From contig NZ_JSFK01000030.1 of assembly GCF_000783395.1 (NCBI RefSeq), positions 1-46,792 of the forward strand: DNA of 46,792 nt. Direction: 5' to 3'. This document shows positions 1 through 6,718 of this stretch, in pieces. How positions within the stretch are numbered: position 1 is the stretch's first letter; each line of letters opens with the position of its first letter. Position numbers and translations under genes: made by a program. The DNA is from Pseudomonas chlororaphis (GTDB taxonomy: Bacteria; Pseudomonadota; Gammaproteobacteria; Pseudomonadales; Pseudomonadaceae). The notes beneath the pieces are model-generated. The model worked only from the letters and a program-made list of their open reading frames with translations, was not told the origin of the DNA and did no database searches.

Positions 1-30
1 AGAGCGTGGGAACGATCAGAGGCGGACGGA
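1..30. repeat. Edge fragment of an intergenic repeat
   Basis: The first bases contain GAGCGTGGGAACGATCA, a string I recall as a common dispersed intergenic motif in fluorescent pseudomonads. The window edge cuts it, so its extent and partner arm cannot be seen. It lies directly downstream of the dienelactone hydrolase gene. Confidence 0.35.
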
Positions 31-822
31 TCAGCCAAAGATTTTCTGCAAGAACGCCTTCATGTCCGCCCAGGATTTTTCATCCGCTGCCTTGTCGTAC
101 CCAATGTCCGGGCCACCGTGCTCGCCATGGCTCAGGCGATCGGCATCGGGATTAGTGAAGCCATGTTTGGCGCCCTCCAGACTGACAAACTTGTAGTCAG
201 CCCCGGCCTTGTCCATTTCTGCCTTGAACGCGGTGACATTGTCCTGAGTGACCATGCTGTCCAGCGCGCCATGCTCGACCAGAATCTTCGCCTTCACGCT
301 GCCAGGCGTTGCTGGCGTTTTCGTCGCCAGTGCACCGTGGAAACTCACCACTCCCGCCAGCGGCACACCCTGACGCGCCGCGTTCAACACCACGCCACCG
401 CCGAAGCAGTAACCAATGGCCGCTAGCTTGTTCCCATCGGTCTGCGGTTGTTTCTTCAATAGATCCAGCCCCGCCGCAAAACGCTTGCTGGCGGCATCGG
501 CGTCCTTGGTCGCAGCCTGCATGAACGCCATTGCATCTTTCGGGTGCTCGGTGTTCTTGCCTTCGCCGTACATATCAATTGCCAGGGCGCTATAGCCGAG
601 CTCGGCCAAATCCCGGGCGCGGCGCTTGGCGTAGTCGTTCAGGCCCCACCATTCGTGTACCACGACGACACCCGGACGCTTGCCTTTGATGGCGTCGTCA
701 TAGGCGTAGTAGCCGATCAACTTTGTGCCATCGGCACTTTGGTAGGGAATTTCTTCAGTCTTGATCGCAGCCTGAGTAAGGCTGCTGACGGCCAGCAAGG
801 TGAGGGCAAGGAACAGGCGCAT
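31..822 (-). CDS. Secreted dienelactone hydrolase family protein
   Basis: A 263-residue alpha/beta hydrolase of the dienelactone hydrolase family. An N-terminal signal peptide (MRLFLALTLLAVSSLTQA) indicates export to the periplasm. The nucleophile elbow GYCFGG places the catalytic Cys at residue 139. Asp188 (HGALDSM) and His220 (AKHGF) complete the expected Cys-Asp-His triad, and the conserved Glu of HEWWG is at 57. I chose the ATG at 822 over an in-frame ATG 18 bases upstream because AGGAG lies just before it and the signal peptide then begins properly. It is divergent from oprH. Family members hydrolyse dienelactones and other small esters; the substrate here is unknown, and the export signal argues against a role in a cytoplasmic catechol pathway. 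Confidence 0.88.
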   Translation of the reverse strand: MRLFLALTLLAVSSLTQAAIKTEEIPYQSADGTKLIGYYAYDDAIKGKRPGVVVVHEWWGLNDYAKRRARDLAELGYSALAIDMYGEGKNTEHPKDAMAFMQAATKDADAASKRFAAGLDLLKKQPQTDGNKLAAIGYCFGGGVVLNAARQGVPLAGVVSFHGALATKTPATPGSVKAKILVEHGALDSMVTQDNVTAFKAEMDKAGADYKFVSLEGAKHGFTNPDADRLSHGEHGGPDIGYDKAADEKSWADMKAFLQKIFG

Positions 823-868
823 GGTCGGGTCTCCTGACAATAAAAGGTCAGATCAGCCTAGTTCATTT

Positions 869-908
869 GGTTCAGGTCAGGTTCAGAGACGGTTCAGGGG
901 CGGTACAG
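869..908 (+). promoter_or_regulatory. Tandem PhoP box array upstream of oprH
   Basis: The heptamer GGTTCAG starts at 869, 880 and 891, with a one-mismatch copy GGTACAG at 902, giving four direct repeats at exactly 11-bp spacing. PhoP of enterobacteria and Pseudomonas binds two direct half-sites 11 bp apart, so this reads as overlapping PhoP boxes. A plausible -10 (TAACCT, 920-925) lies 11 bp downstream of the last repeat, as in promoters where PhoP replaces the -35 contact. The location before oprH-phoP-phoQ implies autoregulation. The repeats are directly visible; PhoP as the binder is inferred. Confidence 0.8.
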
Positions 909-965
909 GGGGAGGTCAGTAACCTTGCGCCATACCCAAACAGCACTGTGAAAGAGGAAATACCC

Positions 966-1571
966 ATGACTCGTTTTAACAAACTGTTGCTGGCATTGAC
1001 CGTAATGAGCGCCAGTATCGCGGCCCAGGCCGACACCACTTCCAACTTCGCCGGCCTGACCTTCGGCCAGACCAGTGACAAGATCAACAAATCCAATTCG
1101 CTGAACAACAACCTCGACCACCCGAACGCCACTGGCGCGATCGACGGCAACAACACCTACGGCGTACGCCTCGGTCAGCAAAACAGCCAGGGTCGTTACT
1201 ACGCCACCTACGACAACGTGTCCGGTTCGCACAATGGCATTAAACTGCGTCAGGAAAACCTGTTGGGCAGCTACGATCTGTTCTACCCGGTGGGTGGTAG
1301 CACCAAGCTGTTTGGTGGCGCGACGGCGGGTTTGACCAAGCTGACTCAGGATTCGCCGAGCTACAGCCGCGACAGTGACATCGGTTATGCGGTCGGCGGC
1401 CAGTTCGGTGTGTTGCAGCAAGTCTCGCAGAACACCTCGGTCGAACTCGGTTACCGTTACCTGCGCAGCAACGCCAGCACTGAAATGAAAGAGAGCGGCG
1501 GCAGCAAGCAAGGCTCGCTGGATTTGACCAGCAGCGCCCAGACTTACCTGTCGGCCAACTACAATTTCTAA
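966..1571 (+). CDS. oprH: Outer membrane protein OprH
   Basis: A 201-residue precursor with a signal peptide ending around AAQA. The mature protein has alternating beta-strand patterns and ends in an aromatic residue (YLSANYNF), as expected for a small outer-membrane barrel. It matches P. aeruginosa OprH closely in my memory, including GRYYATY, KLRQ-NLLGSYD, TKLFGGAT and GYRYLR-NASTEM. OprH is an eight-stranded barrel that binds lipopolysaccharide and stabilises the outer membrane at low Mg2+. The ATG at 966 follows AGAGGAA, and an earlier in-frame start at 867 would lie inside the PhoP box array. It is the first gene of oprH-phoP-phoQ, but a REP doublet separates it from phoP. Confidence 0.95.
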   Translation: MTRFNKLLLALTVMSASIAAQADTTSNFAGLTFGQTSDKINKSNSLNNNLDHPNATGAIDGNNTYGVRLGQQNSQGRYYATYDNVSGSHNGIKLRQENLLGSYDLFYPVGGSTKLFGGATAGLTKLTQDSPSYSRDSDIGYAVGGQFGVLQQVSQNTSVELGYRYLRSNASTEMKESGGSKQGSLDLTSSAQTYLSANYNF

Positions 1572-1591
1572 GGAGTTGCCAGCAGGTTCAA

Positions 1592-1681
1592 TGTGGGAGC
1601 GAGCCTGCTCGCGAAAGCGGTGAATCAGTCGATCAATTTATCGACTGACACACAGCCTTCGCGCGCAGGCTCGCTCCCACA
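1592..1681. repeat. REP doublet (REPIN-like) between oprH and phoP
   Basis: Two inverted copies of TGTGGGAGCGAGCCTGCTCG-type sequence (1592-1615 and 1658-1681) flank a spacer with its own inverted repeat (CAGTCGAT / ATCGACTG), so the transcript can fold into one long hairpin. GTGGGAG lies at the outer ends. The right arm has one change (GCGCGCAGG). It sits inside the oprH-phoP-phoQ transcription unit and may act as a processing or attenuation point. Confidence 0.9.
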
Positions 1682-1721
1682 GGTGTGTGACTGGAGATTC
1701 TGATTTGCCCGGGAGAGTGTT

Positions 1722-2399
1722 ATGAAACTGTTGGTCGTCGAAGATGAAGCGCTGTTGCGCCATCACCTGCAAACCCGCCTCACGGAGAGCGGTCACGTGG
1801 TCGAGTCCGTGGCCAATGCCGAAGAGGCGCTGTACCAGACCGGACAGTTCAACTTTGACCTGGCGGTGATCGATCTCGGCCTGCCGGGCATGGGCGGTCT
1901 CGACTTGATCCGCCAACTGCGTGCGGGCGGCAAGACCTTCCCGATCCTGATCCTCACCGCGCGCGGCAACTGGCAGGACAAGGTCGAAGGCCTCGCCGCC
2001 GGCGCCGACGATTACGTGGTCAAGCCGTTCCAGTTCGAAGAACTCGACGCACGCCTGAATGCCTTGCTGCGTCGCTCCAGCGGTTTTACCCAGTCGACCA
2101 TCGTCGCCGGGCCGCTGCTGCTCGACCTCAATCGCAAACAGGCCACCCTCGACGAGCAACCGCTGGCGCTGACCGCCTACGAGTACCGCATCCTCGAATA
2201 CCTGATGCGCCATCACCAGCAAGTGGTGCCCAAGGATCGCTTGATGGAGCAGCTCTATCCGGATGACGACGAGCGTGATCCGAATGTCATCGAGGTGTTG
2301 GTCGGCCGTCTGCGCCGCAAGCTCGAAGGCCCGGCCGGATTCAAGCCGATCGACACCGTGCGCGGCCTCGGCTACCTGTTCAATGAGCGCTGCACTTGA
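1722..2399 (+). CDS. phoP: Response regulator PhoP
   Basis: A 225-residue OmpR-family regulator. The receiver domain is N-terminal, with acidic residues in VVEDE, phosphoacceptor Asp51 (VIDLGLPG) and conserved Lys101 (VVKPF). The winged-helix DNA-binding domain occupies about 125-222, including VIEVLVGRLRRKL and VRGLGYLF. The sequence matches P. aeruginosa PhoP nearly throughout as I recall it. It should be phosphorylated by PhoQ under low Mg2+ or cationic peptide stress and activate oprH and LPS-modification genes. GGGAG precedes the ATG by about 7 bases. Its TGA overlaps the TTG start of phoQ, giving translational coupling. Confidence 0.96.
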   Translation: MKLLVVEDEALLRHHLQTRLTESGHVVESVANAEEALYQTGQFNFDLAVIDLGLPGMGGLDLIRQLRAGGKTFPILILTARGNWQDKVEGLAAGADDYVVKPFQFEELDARLNALLRRSSGFTQSTIVAGPLLLDLNRKQATLDEQPLALTAYEYRILEYLMRHHQQVVPKDRLMEQLYPDDDERDPNVIEVLVGRLRRKLEGPAGFKPIDTVRGLGYLFNERCT

Positions 2400-3742
2400 T
2401 TCGTTCTCTTCGCGTTCGCTTGATGCTCGCCGCCACGACGTTGGCGGTGTTGTTCATGCTCGCTTTGCTGCCGGCGATGCAGGGCGCGTTCAGCCTGGCG
2501 CTGCAAGACTCGATCGAGCAGCGCCTGGCTTCGGACGTGACCACGCTGATCTCTGCCGCGCGCATCGAAAACGGTCGGCTGGTGATGCCGACGCAACTGC
2601 CGGATGAGCGCTTCAATCTCACCGATTTCCGTTTGCTCGGCTACATCTACGATCGCGAAGGGCACCTGGTGTGGCGCTCGAAAGCCACCCAGGAAGAACA
2701 GATCAACTACAAACCGCGCTATGACGGACTCGGTAATGAGTTCGCGCGGATCCGCGAAAGCAACGGCCAGGAATTCTTCGTCTACGACGTTGAGGTCAAG
2801 CTGCTCGGCGGCAAAAGCGCAGCGTTCAGCATCGTTGCCCTGCAACCGGTGCGCGAATACGAAACCACCCTCGAAGGCCTGCGCGAGAATCTCTATCTGG
2901 GCTTCGGTGCAGCGTTGCTGGTGCTGCTGGCATTGTTGTGGATCGGCCTGACCTGGGGCCTCAAAGCCTTGCGCCGGCTCAGTCAGGAACTCGACGAAAT
3001 CGAGGGCGGCACCCGGGAAAGTCTCACTGAGCAACATCCGCGTGAGTTGCTGCGCCTGACTGGCTCGCTCAACCGTTTGCTGCACAGTGAACGCCAACAG
3101 CGCAGTCGTTATCGCGACTCTCTCGATGACTTGGCGCACAGCCTGAAAACCCCGTTGGCAGTGTTGCAGGGCGTTAGCGAGGACATGGCTCAACGTCCCG
3201 AAGAACGCGATCAGGCCTGGGTGCTGCAAAGCCAGATCGAACGCATGAGCCAGCAGATCAGTTATCAACTGCAACGGGCCAGTTTGCGTAAAAGTGGGCT
3301 GGTGCGACACCAGGTGCGCCTGCAACCGGTGCTCAAAAGCCTGTGTGACACGCTGGACAAGGTTTACCGCGATAAACATGTGCGGGTGGCGTTCGATCTG
3401 CCCGAGCATTGCTATGTGCCGATCGAGCAGGGTGCCTTGCTGGAGATGATGGGCAACCTGCTGGAAAACGCCTATCGCCTGTGTCTGGGCGAAGTGCGCA
3501 TCAGCGTGCGCGAGACCCTGGCCGGAATTGAACTGTGCGTCGAAGATGACGGCCCCGGTGTACCGCCGGATCAGCGTGCGCGGATTCTCGAGCGTGGCGA
3601 ACGCCTGGATGCCCAGCATCCGGGGCAGGGCATCGGGTTGGCGGTGGTCAAGGACATCATCGAAAGCTACAACGCCAAACTGGCGCTGGGTGATTCGCCG
3701 ATGGGTGGGGCGGCGTTCAGGATTCATTTTCCTGCAGTTTGA
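2396..3742 (+). CDS. phoQ: Sensor histidine kinase PhoQ
   Basis: A 448-residue membrane kinase. Transmembrane helices lie at about 8-28 and 167-188 and flank a periplasmic sensor region of about 140 residues, followed by a HAMP linker. The H-box LDDLAHSLKTPLAVLQ places the phosphoacceptor at His248. The ATPase domain shows NLLENA, DDGPGVP and GQGIGLAV. The start is TTG at 2396, overlapping the phoP stop; no ATG gives the conserved MIRSLR beginning, and the same N-terminus is in my recollection of P. aeruginosa PhoQ. PhoQ senses divalent cations and cationic peptides and controls PhoP phosphorylation. A REP doublet follows 12 bp after the stop. Confidence 0.95.
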   Translation: MIRSLRVRLMLAATTLAVLFMLALLPAMQGAFSLALQDSIEQRLASDVTTLISAARIENGRLVMPTQLPDERFNLTDFRLLGYIYDREGHLVWRSKATQEEQINYKPRYDGLGNEFARIRESNGQEFFVYDVEVKLLGGKSAAFSIVALQPVREYETTLEGLRENLYLGFGAALLVLLALLWIGLTWGLKALRRLSQELDEIEGGTRESLTEQHPRELLRLTGSLNRLLHSERQQRSRYRDSLDDLAHSLKTPLAVLQGVSEDMAQRPEERDQAWVLQSQIERMSQQISYQLQRASLRKSGLVRHQVRLQPVLKSLCDTLDKVYRDKHVRVAFDLPEHCYVPIEQGALLEMMGNLLENAYRLCLGEVRISVRETLAGIELCVEDDGPGVPPDQRARILERGERLDAQHPGQGIGLAVVKDIIESYNAKLALGDSPMGGAAFRIHFPAV

Positions 3743-3754
3743 ATGTCGGCCTTT

Positions 3755-3860
3755 CTGGCCCCATCGCTGGCAAGCCAGCTCCCACAGGTTTTGAGGGTGC
3801 ACATGAATTTTGTGTACAACTCGGACACTGTGGGAGCTGGCTTGCCAGCGATGGGGCCAG
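3755..3860. repeat. REP doublet downstream of phoQ
   Basis: Inverted arms of the GCTGGCAAGCCAGCTCCCACAG type occupy 3755-3788 and 3828-3860. CCCACAG faces inward, and the outer ends extend to CTGGCCCCATCG. It lies between the convergent ends of phoQ and the AraC-type regulator gene, where it could also serve as a bidirectional transcript end. Confidence 0.9.
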
Positions 3861-3888
3861 TGACTTCACCACAAGATTGTTGATTGCC

Positions 3889-4887
3889 TCACTGCTCCTG
3901 CGCCCGATAAGCCCCCGGCGTCAGCCCCGTCCACTTCTTGAACGCCCGATGAAACGCCGACGGTTCGGAAAATCCCAACTGCTCGGCAATCTGCTGTAAC
4001 GACAGATCAGCCCGACCCAAATGATAAATGGCGATATCCCGCCGCAACTGATCCTTCAATTCCTGAAAACTCGTGCCTTCCTCACGCAAATGCCGACGCA
4101 GGGTCTGCGGGCTGATGTGCATGTGCGCCGCGACCGCTTCCAGATCCGGCCAGTTCGCACTGTCGCGGCTGAGCAAACGACGCAGGCGACTGCTCAGGCT
4201 GTCGCCATCATCGGGACGTGAGAGCAGGTCGGCGGGGGAGCGTTCGAGGAAATGTTTGAGGGTGCGTTCGTCCTGCAACAGCGGCATGAACAGATAGCGG
4301 CTGTGGAATAAAAGGCTGCTTTGCTCGGTGCCGAAGGTCAGCGGGCAGGGGAACAGCAGATCGTACTCGGCGCCATGCTCGGGGCGTGGATAGCTGAAGC
4401 TCGCCTGTTCGAGGCGAATCCGCTGGCCAATCAGCCAACTCCCCAAGCGATGCCAGATCACCAGCAAGCTCTCGGTGAGAAAGTGATCCGGGTCCCACAA
4501 TTGTGAGTCGTCGAGGCTCAAACGTACCCATTCGTCTTCGCGCGTCAGGCTCAGGCGCGGGGCTTCGGGGAATAGGCTATAAAACAATAAACCCCGTTGC
4601 AGCGCTTTCTCCAGATTGCGGCAGTGAATCGAGGCGTGGCACATCATGGCGAAACTGCCGGGTTTGCTTGGTGCGTTGCCGAAACCCAGGTATTCGTCAT
4701 CCAGCGCTAGCCACAGGCCCTGAATCAAGCGGGTGAATTGTTCCGGGGCAATGCGTGCACGCGGCTCATCGAGCAATTCCGCGCTGATGCCCAGTTGCAG
4801 CAGCAGGCCCGAGTAATCGAAACCCACGCGGCGTGCGCCTCCGAGGGCGGCACGGGCGAAATGACTGGCGATGGTGCGTTCGCGCAT
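3889..4887 (-). CDS. AraC-family regulator with N-terminal ligand-binding domain
   Basis: A 332-residue regulator. Residues about 20-205 look like the arabinose-binding-type domain (PF12625 style) of OruR/ArgR-like AraC proteins, with segments such as LGFGNAPSKPGSFAMM and YPRPEHGAEYDLLFPCP. Two helix-turn-helix motifs follow near the C-terminus (VAAHMHISPQTLRRHL and LSLQQIAEQLGFSEPSAFHR), ending in the signature FKKWTGLTPGAYR. The ATG at 4887 is preceded by AGGAAGGAT; a longer in-frame reading to 5013 would run through the palindromes upstream of dctA. It is divergent from dctA, so it may control dicarboxylate uptake or itself. The ligand is unknown. Confidence 0.88.
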   Translation of the reverse strand: MRERTIASHFARAALGGARRVGFDYSGLLLQLGISAELLDEPRARIAPEQFTRLIQGLWLALDDEYLGFGNAPSKPGSFAMMCHASIHCRNLEKALQRGLLFYSLFPEAPRLSLTREDEWVRLSLDDSQLWDPDHFLTESLLVIWHRLGSWLIGQRIRLEQASFSYPRPEHGAEYDLLFPCPLTFGTEQSSLLFHSRYLFMPLLQDERTLKHFLERSPADLLSRPDDGDSLSSRLRRLLSRDSANWPDLEAVAAHMHISPQTLRRHLREEGTSFQELKDQLRRDIAIYHLGRADLSLQQIAEQLGFSEPSAFHRAFKKWTGLTPGAYRAQEQ

Positions 4888-4945
4888 AAGCGGCAGATCC
4901 TTCCTCAGGCGCCGGATGGTAGCCGGCGGCTGGACGCACCTACAA

Positions 4946-4959
4946 GGCGGATTTCCGCC
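4946..4959. promoter_or_regulatory. Distal palindromic activator site for dctA
   Basis: GGCGGATTTCCGCC is a near-perfect palindrome nested in a longer dyad formed by CCTACAA (4939-4945) and TTGTAGG (4963-4969). It is the reverse complement of the second site at 4987-5000. It lies about 150 bp upstream of the sigma-54 start expected for dctA, in the position of an enhancer. It resembles the CGGAAATCCG core I recall for DctD sites in rhizobia. The AraC-like regulator is the alternative binder. Confidence 0.65.
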
Positions 4960-4986
4960 AAATTGTAGGACGAGAAGCGGCGAGTT

Positions 4987-5000
4987 GGCGGAAATCCGCC
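4987..5000. promoter_or_regulatory. Proximal palindromic activator site for dctA
   Basis: GGCGGAAATCCGCC is the exact reverse complement of the distal site, centred 41 bp from it, or close to four helical turns. Its centre is about 100 bp upstream of the -12 element of the sigma-54 promoter. The paired, helically phased arrangement is typical of tandem upstream activator sites for sigma-54 activators such as DctD. Confidence 0.65.
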
Positions 5001-5079
5001 ACACTTGAGTCACCGAGTGGTGACATCCATGACGCTGTAATCCCTGATATCAAAAGGCTTGCAGGCAATCGCACCAAAG

Positions 5080-5094
5080 TGGCACGAGGTTTGC
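5080..5094 (+). promoter_or_regulatory. Sigma-54 promoter of dctA
   Basis: TGGCACGAGGTTTGC matches the -24/-12 consensus TGGCACG-N4-TTGC at every defined position. Transcription would begin around 5106, leaving an untranslated leader of about 130 bases before dctA. RpoN control of dctA with DctB/DctD is established in rhizobia and Pseudomonas; no dctBD genes are present in this window. Confidence 0.88.
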
Positions 5095-5144
5095 GATACA
5101 AGCCACAGAAGCGTGCGTTTGGCCCAGATGGAAAATGCTGCTCC

Positions 5145-5172
5145 AACAACAAATCCCTCCAGTGCAGGAGGG
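5145..5172 (+). promoter_or_regulatory. Possible Hfq/Crc target and hairpin in the dctA leader
   Basis: AACAACAA (5145-5152) matches the A-rich AANAANAA motif recognised by Hfq with Crc in Pseudomonas catabolite repression. It is followed at once by a hairpin CCCTCC-N6-GGAGGG (5155-5172). The motif is about 87 bases upstream of the dctA ATG, farther than in most characterised targets, so its role is uncertain. Confidence 0.4.
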
Positions 5173-5238
5173 TTCGCAATTAAGGTTTCGCGGCCAACAG
5201 ATGGATGTTGCCACGCGGGACGCTTGAGGAAACCTGCA

Positions 5239-6573
5239 ATGACGACTCGTCAGCCACTGTACAAATCCCTGTATTTCCAGGTGATCGTTGCCATCGCCAT
5301 CGGCATCCTGCTTGGTCACTTCTACCCTCAGACCGGTGTGGCCCTCAAGCCGCTGGGTGACGGGTTCATCAAACTGATCAAAATGGTCATCGCCCCGATC
5401 ATCTTCTGTACCGTTGTCAGCGGCATCGCCGGCATGCAGAACATGAAATCCGTGGGCAAGACCGGCGGCTACGCGCTGCTGTACTTCGAAATCGTTTCCA
5501 CCATTGCCCTGCTGATCGGTCTGATCGTGGTCAACGTTGTGCAACCGGGCGCCGGCATGCACATCGACGTCACCACCCTGGACGCCTCGAAAATCGCCAC
5601 TTATGTGACGGCCAGTAAAGACCAGAGCATTGTCGGTTTCCTCCTCAATGTAATCCCGAACACCATCGTCGGCGCGTTCGCCACCGGTGACATCCTGCAA
5701 GTGCTGATGTTCTCGGTGATCTTCGGCTACGCCCTGCATCGCCTGGGTTCGTACGGTCGTCCGCTGCTGGACATGATCGATCGCTTCGCCCACGTGATGT
5801 TCAACATCATCAACATGATCATGAAACTGGCGCCGCTGGGTGCTTTCGGCGCGATGGCCTTCACCATCGGTGCTTACGGCGTCGGCTCGCTGGTGCAACT
5901 GGGCCAGTTGATGATCTGCTTCTACATCACCTGCATCCTGTTCGTGGTGGTGGTGCTGGGTGCGATCTGCCGTGCTCACGGTTTCAGCGTGTTTAAACTG
6001 GTGCGTTACATCCGTGAAGAGCTGTTGATCGTACTGGGCACGTCTTCGTCGGAATCGGCACTGCCACGCATGCTGATCAAGATGGAGCGTCTGGGCGCGA
6101 AGAAATCCGTAGTAGGTCTGGTGATCCCGACCGGTTACTCGTTCAACCTCGACGGTACTTCGATCTACCTGACCATGGCGGCCGTGTTCATCGCTCAGGC
6201 GACCGACACCCACATGGACATCACCCACCAGATCACCCTGCTGCTGGTATTGCTGCTGTCCTCCAAAGGCGCAGCCGGTGTGACCGGTTCGGGCTTCATC
6301 GTGCTGGCCGCGACCCTGTCGGCGGTCGGTCACCTGCCGGTGGCCGGTCTGGCGCTGATCCTCGGTATCGACCGCTTCATGTCCGAAGCCCGCGCACTGA
6401 CCAACCTGGTCGGTAACGCAGTAGCCACCATCGTGGTTGCCAAGTGGGTCAAGGAGCTGGATACCGATCAGCTGCAAACCGAGCTGGCCTCGGGCGGTCG
6501 CGGTATCTCTGATGAGCGTGAAGAAGACGATCTGGGTGTGGCTGAAGGCCCAACCCCAAGCAATGTGAAGTAA
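5239..6573 (+). CDS. dctA: C4-dicarboxylate transport protein DctA
   Basis: A 444-residue inner-membrane carrier of the dicarboxylate/amino acid:cation symporter family. It takes up succinate, fumarate and malate with cations. Family hallmarks are the serine-rich re-entrant loop GTSSSESALPRM, the NLDGTSIYLTMA motif of TM7, and GFIVLAATL with a C-terminal NLVGNAVATIVVAKW that binds substrate. About eight hydrophobic helices are visible. The ATG at 5239 follows GAGGAAA, and upstream in-frame starts would lie across the promoter. Expression is predicted from the sigma-54 promoter at 5080. A strong terminator follows. Confidence 0.96.
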   Translation: MTTRQPLYKSLYFQVIVAIAIGILLGHFYPQTGVALKPLGDGFIKLIKMVIAPIIFCTVVSGIAGMQNMKSVGKTGGYALLYFEIVSTIALLIGLIVVNVVQPGAGMHIDVTTLDASKIATYVTASKDQSIVGFLLNVIPNTIVGAFATGDILQVLMFSVIFGYALHRLGSYGRPLLDMIDRFAHVMFNIINMIMKLAPLGAFGAMAFTIGAYGVGSLVQLGQLMICFYITCILFVVVVLGAICRAHGFSVFKLVRYIREELLIVLGTSSSESALPRMLIKMERLGAKKSVVGLVIPTGYSFNLDGTSIYLTMAAVFIAQATDTHMDITHQITLLLVLLLSSKGAAGVTGSGFIVLAATLSAVGHLPVAGLALILGIDRFMSEARALTNLVGNAVATIVVAKWVKELDTDQLQTELASGGRGISDEREEDDLGVAEGPTPSNVK

Positions 6574-6589
6574 GTACTGCTTGCCTGGA

Positions 6590-6614
6590 AAAACCCGCTT
6601 CGGCGGGTTTTTTC
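6590..6614 (+). terminator. Rho-independent terminator after dctA
   Basis: The stem AAACCCGC-TTCG-GCGGGTTT is followed by a run of T, starting about 17 bases after the dctA stop. Confidence 0.92.
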
Positions 6615-6718
6615 TTGCCTGCGATTTGAGCGTAACGGTCACACTCGCTGACATTTCCGGTGATTGCCGTACGCGGCATCGCTGCCTAGGCTGAGTGCAT
6701 CGCCCAAGGAGTTCGCCC

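Noticed and set aside
4887..5013. Longer start for the AraC-type regulator
   Set aside because: The extension is encoded by the palindromic control region of dctA and lacks a ribosome site, while the ATG at 4887 has AGGAAGGAT upstream.
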